Below are positions 42,879-49,864 of a DNA stretch of 64,000 nt, piece by piece. The notes beneath the pieces were generated by a model. It was not told where the DNA came from. It ran no database searches and worked only from the letters and a program-made list of their open reading frames with translations. A program made the translations under genes and the position numbers. This DNA is from Myxococcus sp. RHSTA-1-4 (GTDB lineage Bacteria > Myxococcota > Myxococcia > Myxococcales > Myxococcaceae): positions 372,001-436,000 of the forward strand of contig NZ_JAIQDG010000002.1 in assembly GCF_020037125.1 (NCBI RefSeq), read 5' to 3'. How positions within the stretch are numbered: position 1 is the first letter of the stretch; every line of letters starts with the position of its first letter.

Positions 42879-45671
42879 TCAGCTGCAGCCGCTGGTGGCG
42901 CCGCAGTTGCCGCACTTGTAGCAGGCCCCGCTGCGCACCATGATCGCGCCGCAGGTGTGGCACGGCGGGGCGTCCGCCTGGTTGAGCCACGTGCTGCGCA
43001 GCCCCGAGACGGGGAGGGCGGGCGCCACCACCTCGGCGGGCAGGGCCTGCGGGGTGGGCGCCGCCTCCACCGGAGACGCCAGCACCGCGTCCTCGCTCTC
43101 GTCCTGCTTCGGCAGGAACTTCAGCTCCAGCCACCGGAAGATGTAGTCGGTGATGGACTTGGCGATGGGGATGGCCGGGTTGCCCGTGAAGCCGCTGGGC
43201 TCGAAGCGGGTGTGGCTGAGCTTGTCGACCAGCACCTTCAGCGGCACGCCGTACTGGAGCGCCAGGGACACGCTGGTGGCGAAGCTGTCCATCAGCCCGC
43301 TCACCACCGAGCCCTCCTTCGCCATGACGACGAACAGCTCGCCCGGCGTCCCGTCCTCGTACATGCCCACCGTCAGGTAGCCCTCGTGGCCCCCGATGGA
43401 GAACTTGTGGGTGATGGACCGGCGCTCGTCCGGCAACCGGCGGCGCACCGCGCGCGGCTCGGGCTTCACCGCCGGCTGCACCTCCGGCGCGGGCGCCCTG
43501 GCCTGCGGGGTGTCCTTCACCGCGTCCTTGGACGTGTTGAGCGGCTGCGTCCGCTTGCAGCCGTCGCGGTACACGGCAATGGCCTTCAGGCCGCGCTTCC
43601 ACGCCTCCAGGTACGCCTTCTCGATGTCCTCCACCGTCGCGTCGGACGGCATGTTCACCGTCTTGGAGATGGCGCCGGAGAGGAACGGCTGGCAGGCCTC
43701 CATCATCTGGATGTGGCCCATCCACCCGATGCTGCGCTGGCCGCGCGCCGGCTTGAAGGCGCAGTCGAACACCGGCAGGTGCTCGGGCTTCAGGTGCGGG
43801 GCGCCTTCAATCGTCTCCTGCTTGTCCAGGTAGCTGATGATGTCCTGCGCCTGGGTCTGCGGGTAGCCCAGCTTCTCCAGCGCCAGCGGCACCGTCTGGT
43901 TGACGATCTTCAGCATGCCGCCGCCCACCAGCTTCTTGTACTTGATGAGCGCGATGTCCGGCTCGATGCCGGTGGTGTCGCAGTCCATCATGAAGCCGAT
44001 GGTCCCCGTGGGGGCCAGCACCGTCACCTGGCTGTTGCGGTAGCCGTGCGCCTCGCCGAGCGCCAGCGCCTCGTCCCAGGCCGCCTTCTGCGCCGCGTAC
44101 AGGTCCTCGCCCACGCCCTCCGGAGCGATGTGGTACGCCGCCTTGCGGTGCTTGCGGATGACGCCCAGCATGGGCTCCGCGTTCTTCGCGTAGCCGGCGA
44201 ACGCGCCCATCTTCTCCGCCAGCCGCGCGCTCATCGCGTACGCCTCGCCGCACATCAGCGACGTAATCGCCCCCGCGTAGTTGCGGCCGGCGGGCGAGTC
44301 ATACGGCAGGCCCGTGGCCATCAGCAGCGCGCCCAGGTTGGCGTACCCCAGGCCCAGCGGCCGGTAGTCGTGGCTGTTCTTCTCGATGCGCTCGGTGGGG
44401 TAGCGCGAGGAGCCGACGATGATTTCCTGCGCCGTCAGCATGATGTCGACGGCGTGCTTGAAGGCCGTGACGTCGAAGCCGCCGTCGATGGTGCGGAAGT
44501 GCATCAGGTTCAGGGACGCCAGGTTGCAGGCCGAGTCGTCCAGGAACATGTACTCCGAGCACGGGTTGGACGCGTTGATGCGCGCCGTGCCCGAGCACGT
44601 GTGCCAGTTGTTCACCGTGGTGTCGAACTGGAGTCCCGGGTCGCCGCACAGGTGCGCCGCCTCGGCGATCTCCCGGAACAGCTCCCGGGCCCGGTACGTG
44701 CCCATGGGCCGGCCGTCGCGCACGGCCTTCGTCGTCCACGTGCCGTCGCTCACCACCGCCTTCATGAACTCGTCGGTGGCGCGCACCGAGTTGTTCGAGT
44801 TCTGGAAGAACACCGACGAGTACGCCTCGCCGTTGAAGGACGGGTCATACCCGGCCTCGATGAGCGCCCAGGCCTTCTTCTCCTCGGCGGACTTGCAGCG
44901 GATGAACTCGAGGACGTCCGGGTGGTCCGCGTTGAGGATGACCATCTTCGCCGCGCGGCGCGTCTTGCCGCCGCTCTTGATGACGCCGGCGAAGGCGTCG
45001 AAGCCCTTCATGAAGGACACCGGGCCGGACGCGGTGCCGCCGCCCGCCAGGAGCTCCTTGCTGCCGCGGATGGAGGACAGGTTGCTGCCCGTGCCGCTGC
45101 CGTACTTGAAGAGCATGCCCTCCGTGCGCGCCAGCGACAGGATGGAGTCCATGTTGTCCTCCACGCTGTTGATGAAGCACGCGGAGCACTGCGGCTGCGA
45201 CTCCACGCCCACGTTGAACCAGACGGGCGAGTTGAACGACGCCTTCTGCCGCAGCAGCAGGTGCGTCAGCTCCGCGTGGAAGGTCTCCCGGTCCGTCTCC
45301 GTCGCGAAGTAGCCGCCCTTCATTCCCCAGTCGGTGAGCGTGTCCACCACCCGGGCCACGAGCTTGCGGACGCTCGACTCGCGCTCCGGCGTGCCGGGCG
45401 TGCCGCGGAAGTACTTCGACGCCACGACGTTCGTCGCCAGCATCGACCAGGACTTCGGCACCTCGATGTTCTTCTGCTCGAAGACGGCCTTGCCGTCCTC
45501 TCCGGTGATGCTGGCGCTGCGGTATTCCCACGCCAGCTCATCCGCGGGGTCCACTCCCGGCGTCGTGAAGAAGCGCTCCACGGACAATCCCGTGGCCGCT
45601 GCCCGCCCCTTTCGCCCGTTGCGTCGCTCCTTCCCGTTCACCGACGGTTTCGAGCTCAGCTCCTTGTCCAT
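42879..45671 (-). CDS. nrdJ: Adenosylcobalamin-dependent (class II) ribonucleoside-diphosphate reductase
   Basis: 930 residues from the ATG at 45671 (AGGTGAC directly upstream, GGAGG further away); an in-frame ATG at 45722 is less likely. Class II features: SFNSPVWFNVGV, the dithiol region ESQPQCSACF, the catalytic NPCSE in the radical-site loop, the ACNLASLNL segment, and a C-terminal tail with CHTCG and CYKCGNCG Cys pairs that re-reduce the active site. There is no N-terminal ATP-cone of obvious form. It supplies deoxyribonucleotides with or without oxygen but needs coenzyme B12. Two NrdR boxes and a promoter lie upstream. No nrdR gene is in this window. Confidence 0.95.
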   Translation of the reverse strand: MDKELSSKPSVNGKERRNGRKGRAAATGLSVERFFTTPGVDPADELAWEYRSASITGEDGKAVFEQKNIEVPKSWSMLATNVVASKYFRGTPGTPERESSVRKLVARVVDTLTDWGMKGGYFATETDRETFHAELTHLLLRQKASFNSPVWFNVGVESQPQCSACFINSVEDNMDSILSLARTEGMLFKYGSGTGSNLSSIRGSKELLAGGGTASGPVSFMKGFDAFAGVIKSGGKTRRAAKMVILNADHPDVLEFIRCKSAEEKKAWALIEAGYDPSFNGEAYSSVFFQNSNNSVRATDEFMKAVVSDGTWTTKAVRDGRPMGTYRARELFREIAEAAHLCGDPGLQFDTTVNNWHTCSGTARINASNPCSEYMFLDDSACNLASLNLMHFRTIDGGFDVTAFKHAVDIMLTAQEIIVGSSRYPTERIEKNSHDYRPLGLGYANLGALLMATGLPYDSPAGRNYAGAITSLMCGEAYAMSARLAEKMGAFAGYAKNAEPMLGVIRKHRKAAYHIAPEGVGEDLYAAQKAAWDEALALGEAHGYRNSQVTVLAPTGTIGFMMDCDTTGIEPDIALIKYKKLVGGGMLKIVNQTVPLALEKLGYPQTQAQDIISYLDKQETIEGAPHLKPEHLPVFDCAFKPARGQRSIGWMGHIQMMEACQPFLSGAISKTVNMPSDATVEDIEKAYLEAWKRGLKAIAVYRDGCKRTQPLNTSKDAVKDTPQARAPAPEVQPAVKPEPRAVRRRLPDERRSITHKFSIGGHEGYLTVGMYEDGTPGELFVVMAKEGSVVSGLMDSFATSVSLALQYGVPLKVLVDKLSHTRFEPSGFTGNPAIPIAKSITDYIFRWLELKFLPKQDESEDAVLASPVEAAPTPQALPAEVVAPALPVSGLRSTWLNQADAPPCHTCGAIMVRSGACYKCGNCGATSGCS

Positions 45672-45707
45672 GTCACCTGCCTCCGCGGGGTTCACTGAGA
45701 GTCCTGA

Positions 45708-45724
45708 TGCAAAACTTTGCAAAA
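45708..45724 (-). repeat. Two TTTTGCA direct repeats in the nrdJ leader
   Basis: TTTTGCA occurs at 45708-45714 and 45718-45724 on the minus strand, 10 bp apart, about 40-55 nt before the start codon. It is AT-rich against the local background. Its role is unknown. Confidence 0.3.
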
Positions 45725-45873
45725 CGCCAAAGCCGCGAGATCGCTCAAGATCCGGGAGGCGGGTCGCGAGCAGTCGCGAGGGGCCTCCGAGCGGGCTCGG
45801 GAAGCGGTTCGAGGGGCGCGGCGCGCCGGAATCTGTCCTGGGAAGGTGCCCGCCTGCCCGGCGGGCGAGGCGA

Positions 45874-45903
45874 TCAATACGACGCTCGTGGCAACCCCGT
45901 CAA
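45874..45903 (-). promoter_or_regulatory. Candidate nrdJ promoter
   Basis: The minus strand has TTGACG (45903-45898), 18 bp, TATTGA (45879-45874). The start site would be near 45867, giving a leader of about 195 nt that includes a 7-bp hairpin (GCCCGCC / GGCGGGC) close to its 5' end. Confidence 0.5.
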
Positions 45904-45914
45904 AGAATCGGCCC

Positions 45915-45930
45915 ATACAATGAATAGTGC
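45915..45930 (-). promoter_or_regulatory. NrdR box, proximal copy
   Basis: On the minus strand the 16-mer GCACTATTCATTGTAT matches the NrdR consensus ACACWATATWTWGTGT in both half-site cores (ACTAT and ATTGT). It ends 12 bp upstream of the predicted -35 of nrdJ. Confidence 0.65.
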
Positions 45931-45945
45931 TGGGCATCATCACAC

Positions 45946-45961
45946 CCACCATGAATTGTGG
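45946..45961 (-). promoter_or_regulatory. NrdR box, distal copy
   Basis: The minus-strand 16-mer CCACAATTCATGGTGG has the ACAAT and GTG half-sites and the same TTCAT centre as the proximal box. It starts exactly 31 bp from it, the three-helical-turn spacing known for NrdR box pairs. The rest of the gap up to 46277 shows no supported feature. Confidence 0.6.
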
Positions 45962-46277
45962 CTCACGCACGAAGAGGGCGGGTTGCTACGGCTGGCTGCC
46001 TGCCTGTAGCGACGGCGGGCGGGGACGGCCGATCTAAAGCCATGCGCGCGCGCTAGCAAGAGGTGCTTTGCAATGGCAGAGGCCATATGGCGAGCCATGT
46101 AGCGTCACTCCTTCGCAAGCGAGCGTGATCACTGGGAGACGTTTGCTGGAAGTGTGTGCACGGATCTTTCCCCCGCCTAGTGGCCTGGCCAGAAAGCGGT
46201 GCCCGGGGCCGGTGGCGGGCGGTCCGGTGGTGAACGAGGGCGTCGATTTCACGCCTCTGTCGCGTTAGGAGGCGGAC

Positions 46278-46619
46278 ATGCCTCCTCCGTTCAAGCGCCA
46301 CGTCTTCGTCTGCACCAACCGCCGCCCGGAAGGGAACCCCAAGGGGTGTTGCGCCAGCAAGGGCGCGGAGGAGGTGCGCGCCGCCTTCAAGGAGGAGCTC
46401 GACAAGCGCGGGCTCAAGGGCGGCATGCGCGCCAACGCGGCGGGGTGCCTGGACACGTGCGCCTTCGGCGTCTCCGTCGTCGTCTACCCCGAGGGTACCT
46501 GGTACGGCGGCGTGAAGGTGGAGGACGTGCCGGAAATCGTGGACCAGCACCTGGTCAACGGCCGCCCCGTGGAGCGGCTGATGATGCCGTTCTCCCGCAA
46601 GGAGAAGGCGGGCGGCTGA
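46278..46619 (+). CDS. Thioredoxin-like [2Fe-2S] ferredoxin
   Basis: 113 residues from the ATG at 46278 with TAGGAGG 6-7 nt upstream. It has the compact thioredoxin-like ferredoxin layout: RHVFVCTNRRPEGNPKGCC, then RANAAGCLDTCAFGVSVVVYPEGTWYGGV. The four cluster ligands would be the Cys of VCTN, one of the CC pair, and the two of GCLDTC. Similar proteins (Shethna protein I / Aquifex type) are small dimeric electron carriers whose partners are mostly unknown. The gene stands alone between nrdJ (divergent) and bioY (convergent). The upstream 600-bp gap is long enough for its own regulation. Confidence 0.9.
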   Translation: MPPPFKRHVFVCTNRRPEGNPKGCCASKGAEEVRAAFKEELDKRGLKGGMRANAAGCLDTCAFGVSVVVYPEGTWYGGVKVEDVPEIVDQHLVNGRPVERLMMPFSRKEKAGG

Positions 46620-46663
46620 CGCCCGTTACGTTCGCTCGCCCCGATTCAGCTGACCGGGTGGCG

Positions 46664-47260
46664 TCAGGCCTCGCGGGGGCGCCCGAGCCGCCAGCAGAGC
46701 GGCATCAACGCGGCGGCGATGGCGGCCTTGAGCAGCGCGCCCGGGACGAAGGGCAGGAAGCCCTTCGCCAGGGCCGTGTCGACATCGAGCCGGGCTACGA
46801 CGGCAAGCCAGGGCACGCCGACGGCGAAGATCACCAACTGGCCGGCGACGAAGAGGGGCAGGGCCTTCCACGGAGACCGGTCCAGACCGCGCTGCGCGGC
46901 CAGCCCCACCAGGAAGGCCGCCGGGATGAAGCCCACCAGGAAGCCGCCGGTCGCCCCGAGGACGGTTTCGATGCCACTGGCGGCGCGTGAGTAGAACGGC
47001 AGTCCCACCGCTCCCATCACGACATAGGCCAGCTGCCCCAGCATGCCGCGCAGCGGCCCGAGCGCCGCGGCGGTGAGCATGACCGCGAGCGTCTGGCCCG
47101 TGATGGGCACCGGGGAGCCAGGCACCGGAACAGCGAGCTGCGAGAGGCCCGCGGTGAACAGGGCCGCGCCGAGCACGAGCATCACGTCATGCGCCCGGGT
47201 GTGAGCGACCCGGTCGGCCAGGACCACGGGCTGGGGTTGGGCGATGGGGGCAGCGGGCAA
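46664..47260 (-). CDS. bioY: BioY-family biotin transporter substrate-binding subunit
   Basis: 198 residues from a TTG at 47260, chosen because GGAGG lies 6 nt upstream; a GTG at 47320 would fall inside the terminator hairpin of the neighbouring gene. About six hydrophobic helices are visible. Signature parts of BioY/S-components are present: VPVPGSPVPITGQTLAVMLTAAALGPLRGMLGQLAYVVMGAVGLPFYS and GATGGFLVGFIPAAFLVG. BioY binds biotin in the membrane and works alone or with a shared energy-coupling-factor module. No ecfA/ecfT gene is adjacent. No biotin operator was recognised upstream. Confidence 0.9.
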   Translation of the reverse strand: MPAAPIAQPQPVVLADRVAHTRAHDVMLVLGAALFTAGLSQLAVPVPGSPVPITGQTLAVMLTAAALGPLRGMLGQLAYVVMGAVGLPFYSRAASGIETVLGATGGFLVGFIPAAFLVGLAAQRGLDRSPWKALPLFVAGQLVIFAVGVPWLAVVARLDVDTALAKGFLPFVPGALLKAAIAAALMPLCWRLGRPREA

Positions 47261-47286
47261 GAGGGACCTCCGGAGCCGGTCATACA

Positions 47287-47329
47287 GAAGCGGCGGCGCG
47301 GCCTCGGGAGAGGTCCACACCGCCGCTTC
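47287..47329 (-). terminator. Inverted repeat acting as terminator after the BI-1 family gene
   Basis: A perfect 10-bp stem (GAAGCGGCGG / CCGCCGCTTC) with a 23-nt loop begins 27 bp beyond the stop codon at 47357 on the minus strand. It also overlaps the leader of bioY. Confidence 0.5.
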
Positions 47330-47356
47330 GGGAAACGGCTTCGCTGTTCGCGGTGA

Positions 47357-48067
47357 CTACCGGCGGCGGCCGAGCAGCCGCAGGATGGCGAGGAACAGGT
47401 TGATGAAGTCCAGGTAGAGCGTCAGCGCGCCGACGATGCTCACCGTCGCGGCGCTGCTGTAGCCCGTGCTGGCGTGCATCTGTCGCAGCTTCTGGGTGTC
47501 GTACGCCGTCAGGCCCGCGAAGACGATGACGGACGCGCACGCGACGACGAAGGACACGGCGTCACTGCGCATGAACATGTTGACCAGGCTGGCCAGCACC
47601 ACGCCGATGAGGCCCATGAAGAGGAAGGTGCCCCAGGCGCTCAGGTTCTTCTTGGTGACGGTGCCGTAGATGGCCATGGCGCCGTAGACGCCCGCCGTCA
47701 GGAAGAACGCCTGCGCGATGCTGCCCGCCGTGTAGACGAGGAAGAGGATGGACAGCGTCATCCCCGTGAGCGCCGAGTAGCCGAGGAACATCGCCGCGGC
47801 CACCGCGCCCGACAGGCGGGGCGCGAGGAACGACAGCGCGAACACCACGCCGAGCTGCACGAGCAGCAGGGGCATGCTCCAGTTCATCACCGTCCGCAGC
47901 AGCGCATCATTGCTGACCGTCACCAGCGCCGTCACGCCGGTGAGCATCAGCCCGGCGAACATCCAACCGTGGACGCGCGTCATGAACGCGCGCTGCGACT
48001 CCTGCACGAGGACGGAGTCCACCGAGGCGCTCTCGGCCGCCTGCCATCCCGAAGTTTCCCAGGCCAT
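47357..48067 (-). CDS. Bax inhibitor-1 (BI-1/YccA/YbhL) family membrane protein
   Basis: 236 residues from the ATG at 48067 (AAGG close upstream); an in-frame ATG at 48085 is possible. A hydrophilic N-terminus precedes seven hydrophobic helices. Family motifs are present: FMTRVHGWMFAGLMLTGVTALV in helix 1, the GMTLSILFLVYTAGSIAQAFFLTAG segment, and the C-terminal AYDTQKLRQMH with the Asp of the pH-sensing pair, then LYLDFINLFLAILRLLG. Bacterial members are pH-dependent calcium leak channels or modulate FtsH proteolysis; the physiological role here is unknown. Confidence 0.92.
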   Translation of the reverse strand: MAWETSGWQAAESASVDSVLVQESQRAFMTRVHGWMFAGLMLTGVTALVTVSNDALLRTVMNWSMPLLLVQLGVVFALSFLAPRLSGAVAAAMFLGYSALTGMTLSILFLVYTAGSIAQAFFLTAGVYGAMAIYGTVTKKNLSAWGTFLFMGLIGVVLASLVNMFMRSDAVSFVVACASVIVFAGLTAYDTQKLRQMHASTGYSSAATVSIVGALTLYLDFINLFLAILRLLGRRR

Positions 48068-48112
48068 GAACCTTGGTCCTTTCATGCCGGGGAAGGGCCC
48101 CGGCGACGCGCC

Positions 48113-48118
48113 CTTATA
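48113..48118 (-). promoter_or_regulatory. Possible -10 (TATAAG) of the BI-1 family gene
   Basis: TATAAG on the minus strand, 45 bp before the ATG at 48067, between the gene and the preceding terminator. No -35 was recognised. Confidence 0.3.
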
Positions 48119-48125
48119 ACGCGTC

Positions 48126-48153
48126 CGGCCGGGGCGTGCGCACGCCCCGGCCG
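48126..48153 (-). terminator. Strong hairpin terminator after the ATP-grasp-like gene
   Basis: A perfect 12-bp stem (CGGCCGGGGCGT / ACGCCCCGGCCG) with a 4-nt loop, 13 bp past the stop codon at 48167 on the minus strand. No T-tract is present. Confidence 0.75.
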
Positions 48154-48166
48154 TCTGTAGCTCCGC

Positions 48167-49639
48167 TTAAATGGCCTTCCACGCCATCAAAAGCTTGGAG
48201 GCCACTTCCGTGGTGATGAGCGGCAGCACGCCACCGCCGCCGACGATGTTGACGATCTCCGACATGGAGCCCCGGCAGACACCTCCCCAGGCGGGCTGGC
48301 GGGCGAGCCCCACCGAGGCGTACGCGGAGTAGTCCACGAAGAAGGACGCGGGAAGCACGGTGCCGTTGGGCTCGCAGAGCAGGTGGTCCTCCGGAGGGCT
48401 GTCCACCACCTCCTGCACCACGAAGCCACCGCCCTTCGGGTCCGCGGCGGCGCGGGCGCACAGCTCCGGCCATCCGAGGGGCTCGCCGTAGGCGGCCTTC
48501 ACCCGCTCCGTGTAGGGCACCGTGCCCGTCGAGCGGCCCAGGAACACGGCCTTGCCGCCGTAGTCCCACGAGCGCTTGAGGACGAAGCGCGCCGGCTCCG
48601 CGGCCACCAGGGCCACCAGGTCCTCCACGCGCCCGCCGTCCGGACCGATGGCGGGGCCAGGACGGAACACTCGCGTCCACGGCACCGAGGCGCGCACCGC
48701 CTCCAGCTCGTCGGCGGTGAGGCCCGCGGCCTCGGCGAGCCGGGGCTCGGACAGGGCCTGCGACAGGCGGGCGAACGTCGACTTCACCTCCATCTGCGAG
48801 GCGGGCGGGTTGAGGAACACCGCCTTCTTTCCCGGCACCACGCCCAGGAAGTCCTCCACCCACGGCGAGGGCGTCTCCTCCAGCCGCCGCACGAAGAGGT
48901 GCCGGTACACCAGGTCGTACTTCTTGCCATTCACGACGAAGGCGTCGTCACCGGAGACCTCGTCCGGGTGCACCACGTCCGCGTCCGCGCCGAACTCGCG
49001 GAAGCGCTCGCACAGCCAGCGCAGCTCCGAAATCTGCGCGTCATTGCGCCGGCACAGCAGGGCCACCGTGTCCGGCAGCTTCCCGTCGCGCTCGGCCGCG
49101 TACCCGTCCAGCAGCGCCCGGTACAGCGCCAGCGTGTTGCTGCCATTGAGGGCGAGCAGCGCGTGCAGCGCCTTCTCCGGGTAGCGGAAGTAGCGGCCCA
49201 CCACCTCGATGAAGGTGCGCGCGGCGATGTCGCTGTAGCCCTGCATCGCGGGGATGGTGGCGTTGACCTCCAGCGCCCAGGGCTTGCCGCCGGCGACGAA
49301 GTAGTCCACGCGGGTGGTGGCCAGCCGGGAGGACTGGCGCCAGGTGCGCTCCGCGAGCGAGCGCTCGAGCGGGGAGAGGGCGCCCAGCAGGTCCTCCGCG
49401 TCGGGGCCGCCGAGGATGGCCCGCGACAGCTTCGCCGTGGCGGACGCGAGGTGCGCGGACAGCTCCGCGCGGCGGCGGATTTCCGCGGCGTCCAGCACCA
49501 CGGGGGTGGCGGTGATGGGGATGGGCCGGGTGGTGCCGTCCTTCTGCGTCACCGCCAGGCCCCGCTTGTACGCGAGTTGGGCCAGCTCGGGCGCGATGTG
49601 GCGCGCCTGGCTCCGCAGCACGTCGATGAACTCTTGCAC
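48167..49639 (-). CDS. Protein resembling ATP-grasp ligases, unknown substrate
   Basis: 490 residues from a GTG at 49639 (AGGA about 6 nt upstream). The frame stays open far beyond, but that part lies antisense to the next gene and is not real. Features suggestive of an ATP-grasp enzyme: WALEVNATIPAMQGYSDIAARTFIEVV in the first half (E-x-N type metal ligands), a nucleotide-loop-like RFVLKRSWDYGGKAVFLGRSTG, and GGFVVQEVVDSPPEDH with the hinge VQE. The order could mean a circularly permuted fold. The end is Gly/Val-rich (SEIVNIVGGGGVLPLITTE). The substrate is not deducible; peptide-like or glutathionyl ligases would fit. It diverges from the thiamine-diphosphate enzyme. Confidence 0.6.
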   Translation of the reverse strand: MQEFIDVLRSQARHIAPELAQLAYKRGLAVTQKDGTTRPIPITATPVVLDAAEIRRRAELSAHLASATAKLSRAILGGPDAEDLLGALSPLERSLAERTWRQSSRLATTRVDYFVAGGKPWALEVNATIPAMQGYSDIAARTFIEVVGRYFRYPEKALHALLALNGSNTLALYRALLDGYAAERDGKLPDTVALLCRRNDAQISELRWLCERFREFGADADVVHPDEVSGDDAFVVNGKKYDLVYRHLFVRRLEETPSPWVEDFLGVVPGKKAVFLNPPASQMEVKSTFARLSQALSEPRLAEAAGLTADELEAVRASVPWTRVFRPGPAIGPDGGRVEDLVALVAAEPARFVLKRSWDYGGKAVFLGRSTGTVPYTERVKAAYGEPLGWPELCARAAADPKGGGFVVQEVVDSPPEDHLLCEPNGTVLPASFFVDYSAYASVGLARQPAWGGVCRGSMSEIVNIVGGGGVLPLITTEVASKLLMAWKAI

Positions 49640-49660
49640 TGAAGTCCTGACCTCGAAGAA

Positions 49661-49681
49661 GCGCCCGGTCCGCCCGGGCGC
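49661..49681. other. Inverted repeat upstream of the ATP-grasp-like gene
   Basis: GCGCCCGG (49661-49668) and CCGGGCGC (49674-49681) around a 5-nt loop, 22 bp before the GTG at 49639. It could be an operator or a leader hairpin. A minus-strand TAGGTT lies just upstream (near 49688-49693) and may be the -10. Confidence 0.35.
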
Positions 49682-49864
49682 GAGCAACCTACGCCCGGAG
49701 GGGTTCTCGGGTCCACGGTGTGATGTGGCTCCGCCCCTCCTGCAAGCCTGTTCCCGGTAGTCAGCGGAGACCCGGACACGCCACGATTGCTCCCTCGCCC
49801 GGAGGGCGGGCGCCAGCGGGTGGCTCCCGGTCCTTCGTTTGTTTCCCGCACAGGAGGCTCGGTC

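Noticed and set aside
45672-45867. A cobalamin riboswitch in the nrdJ leader.
   Set aside because: The conserved B12-box and GCCACTG-type elements were not found; only a simple hairpin and short repeats are visible.
46142-46205. A sigma-54 promoter upstream of the ferredoxin gene (TGGCCTGGCC).
   Set aside because: The GG and GC dinucleotides are not 10 nt apart in any register.
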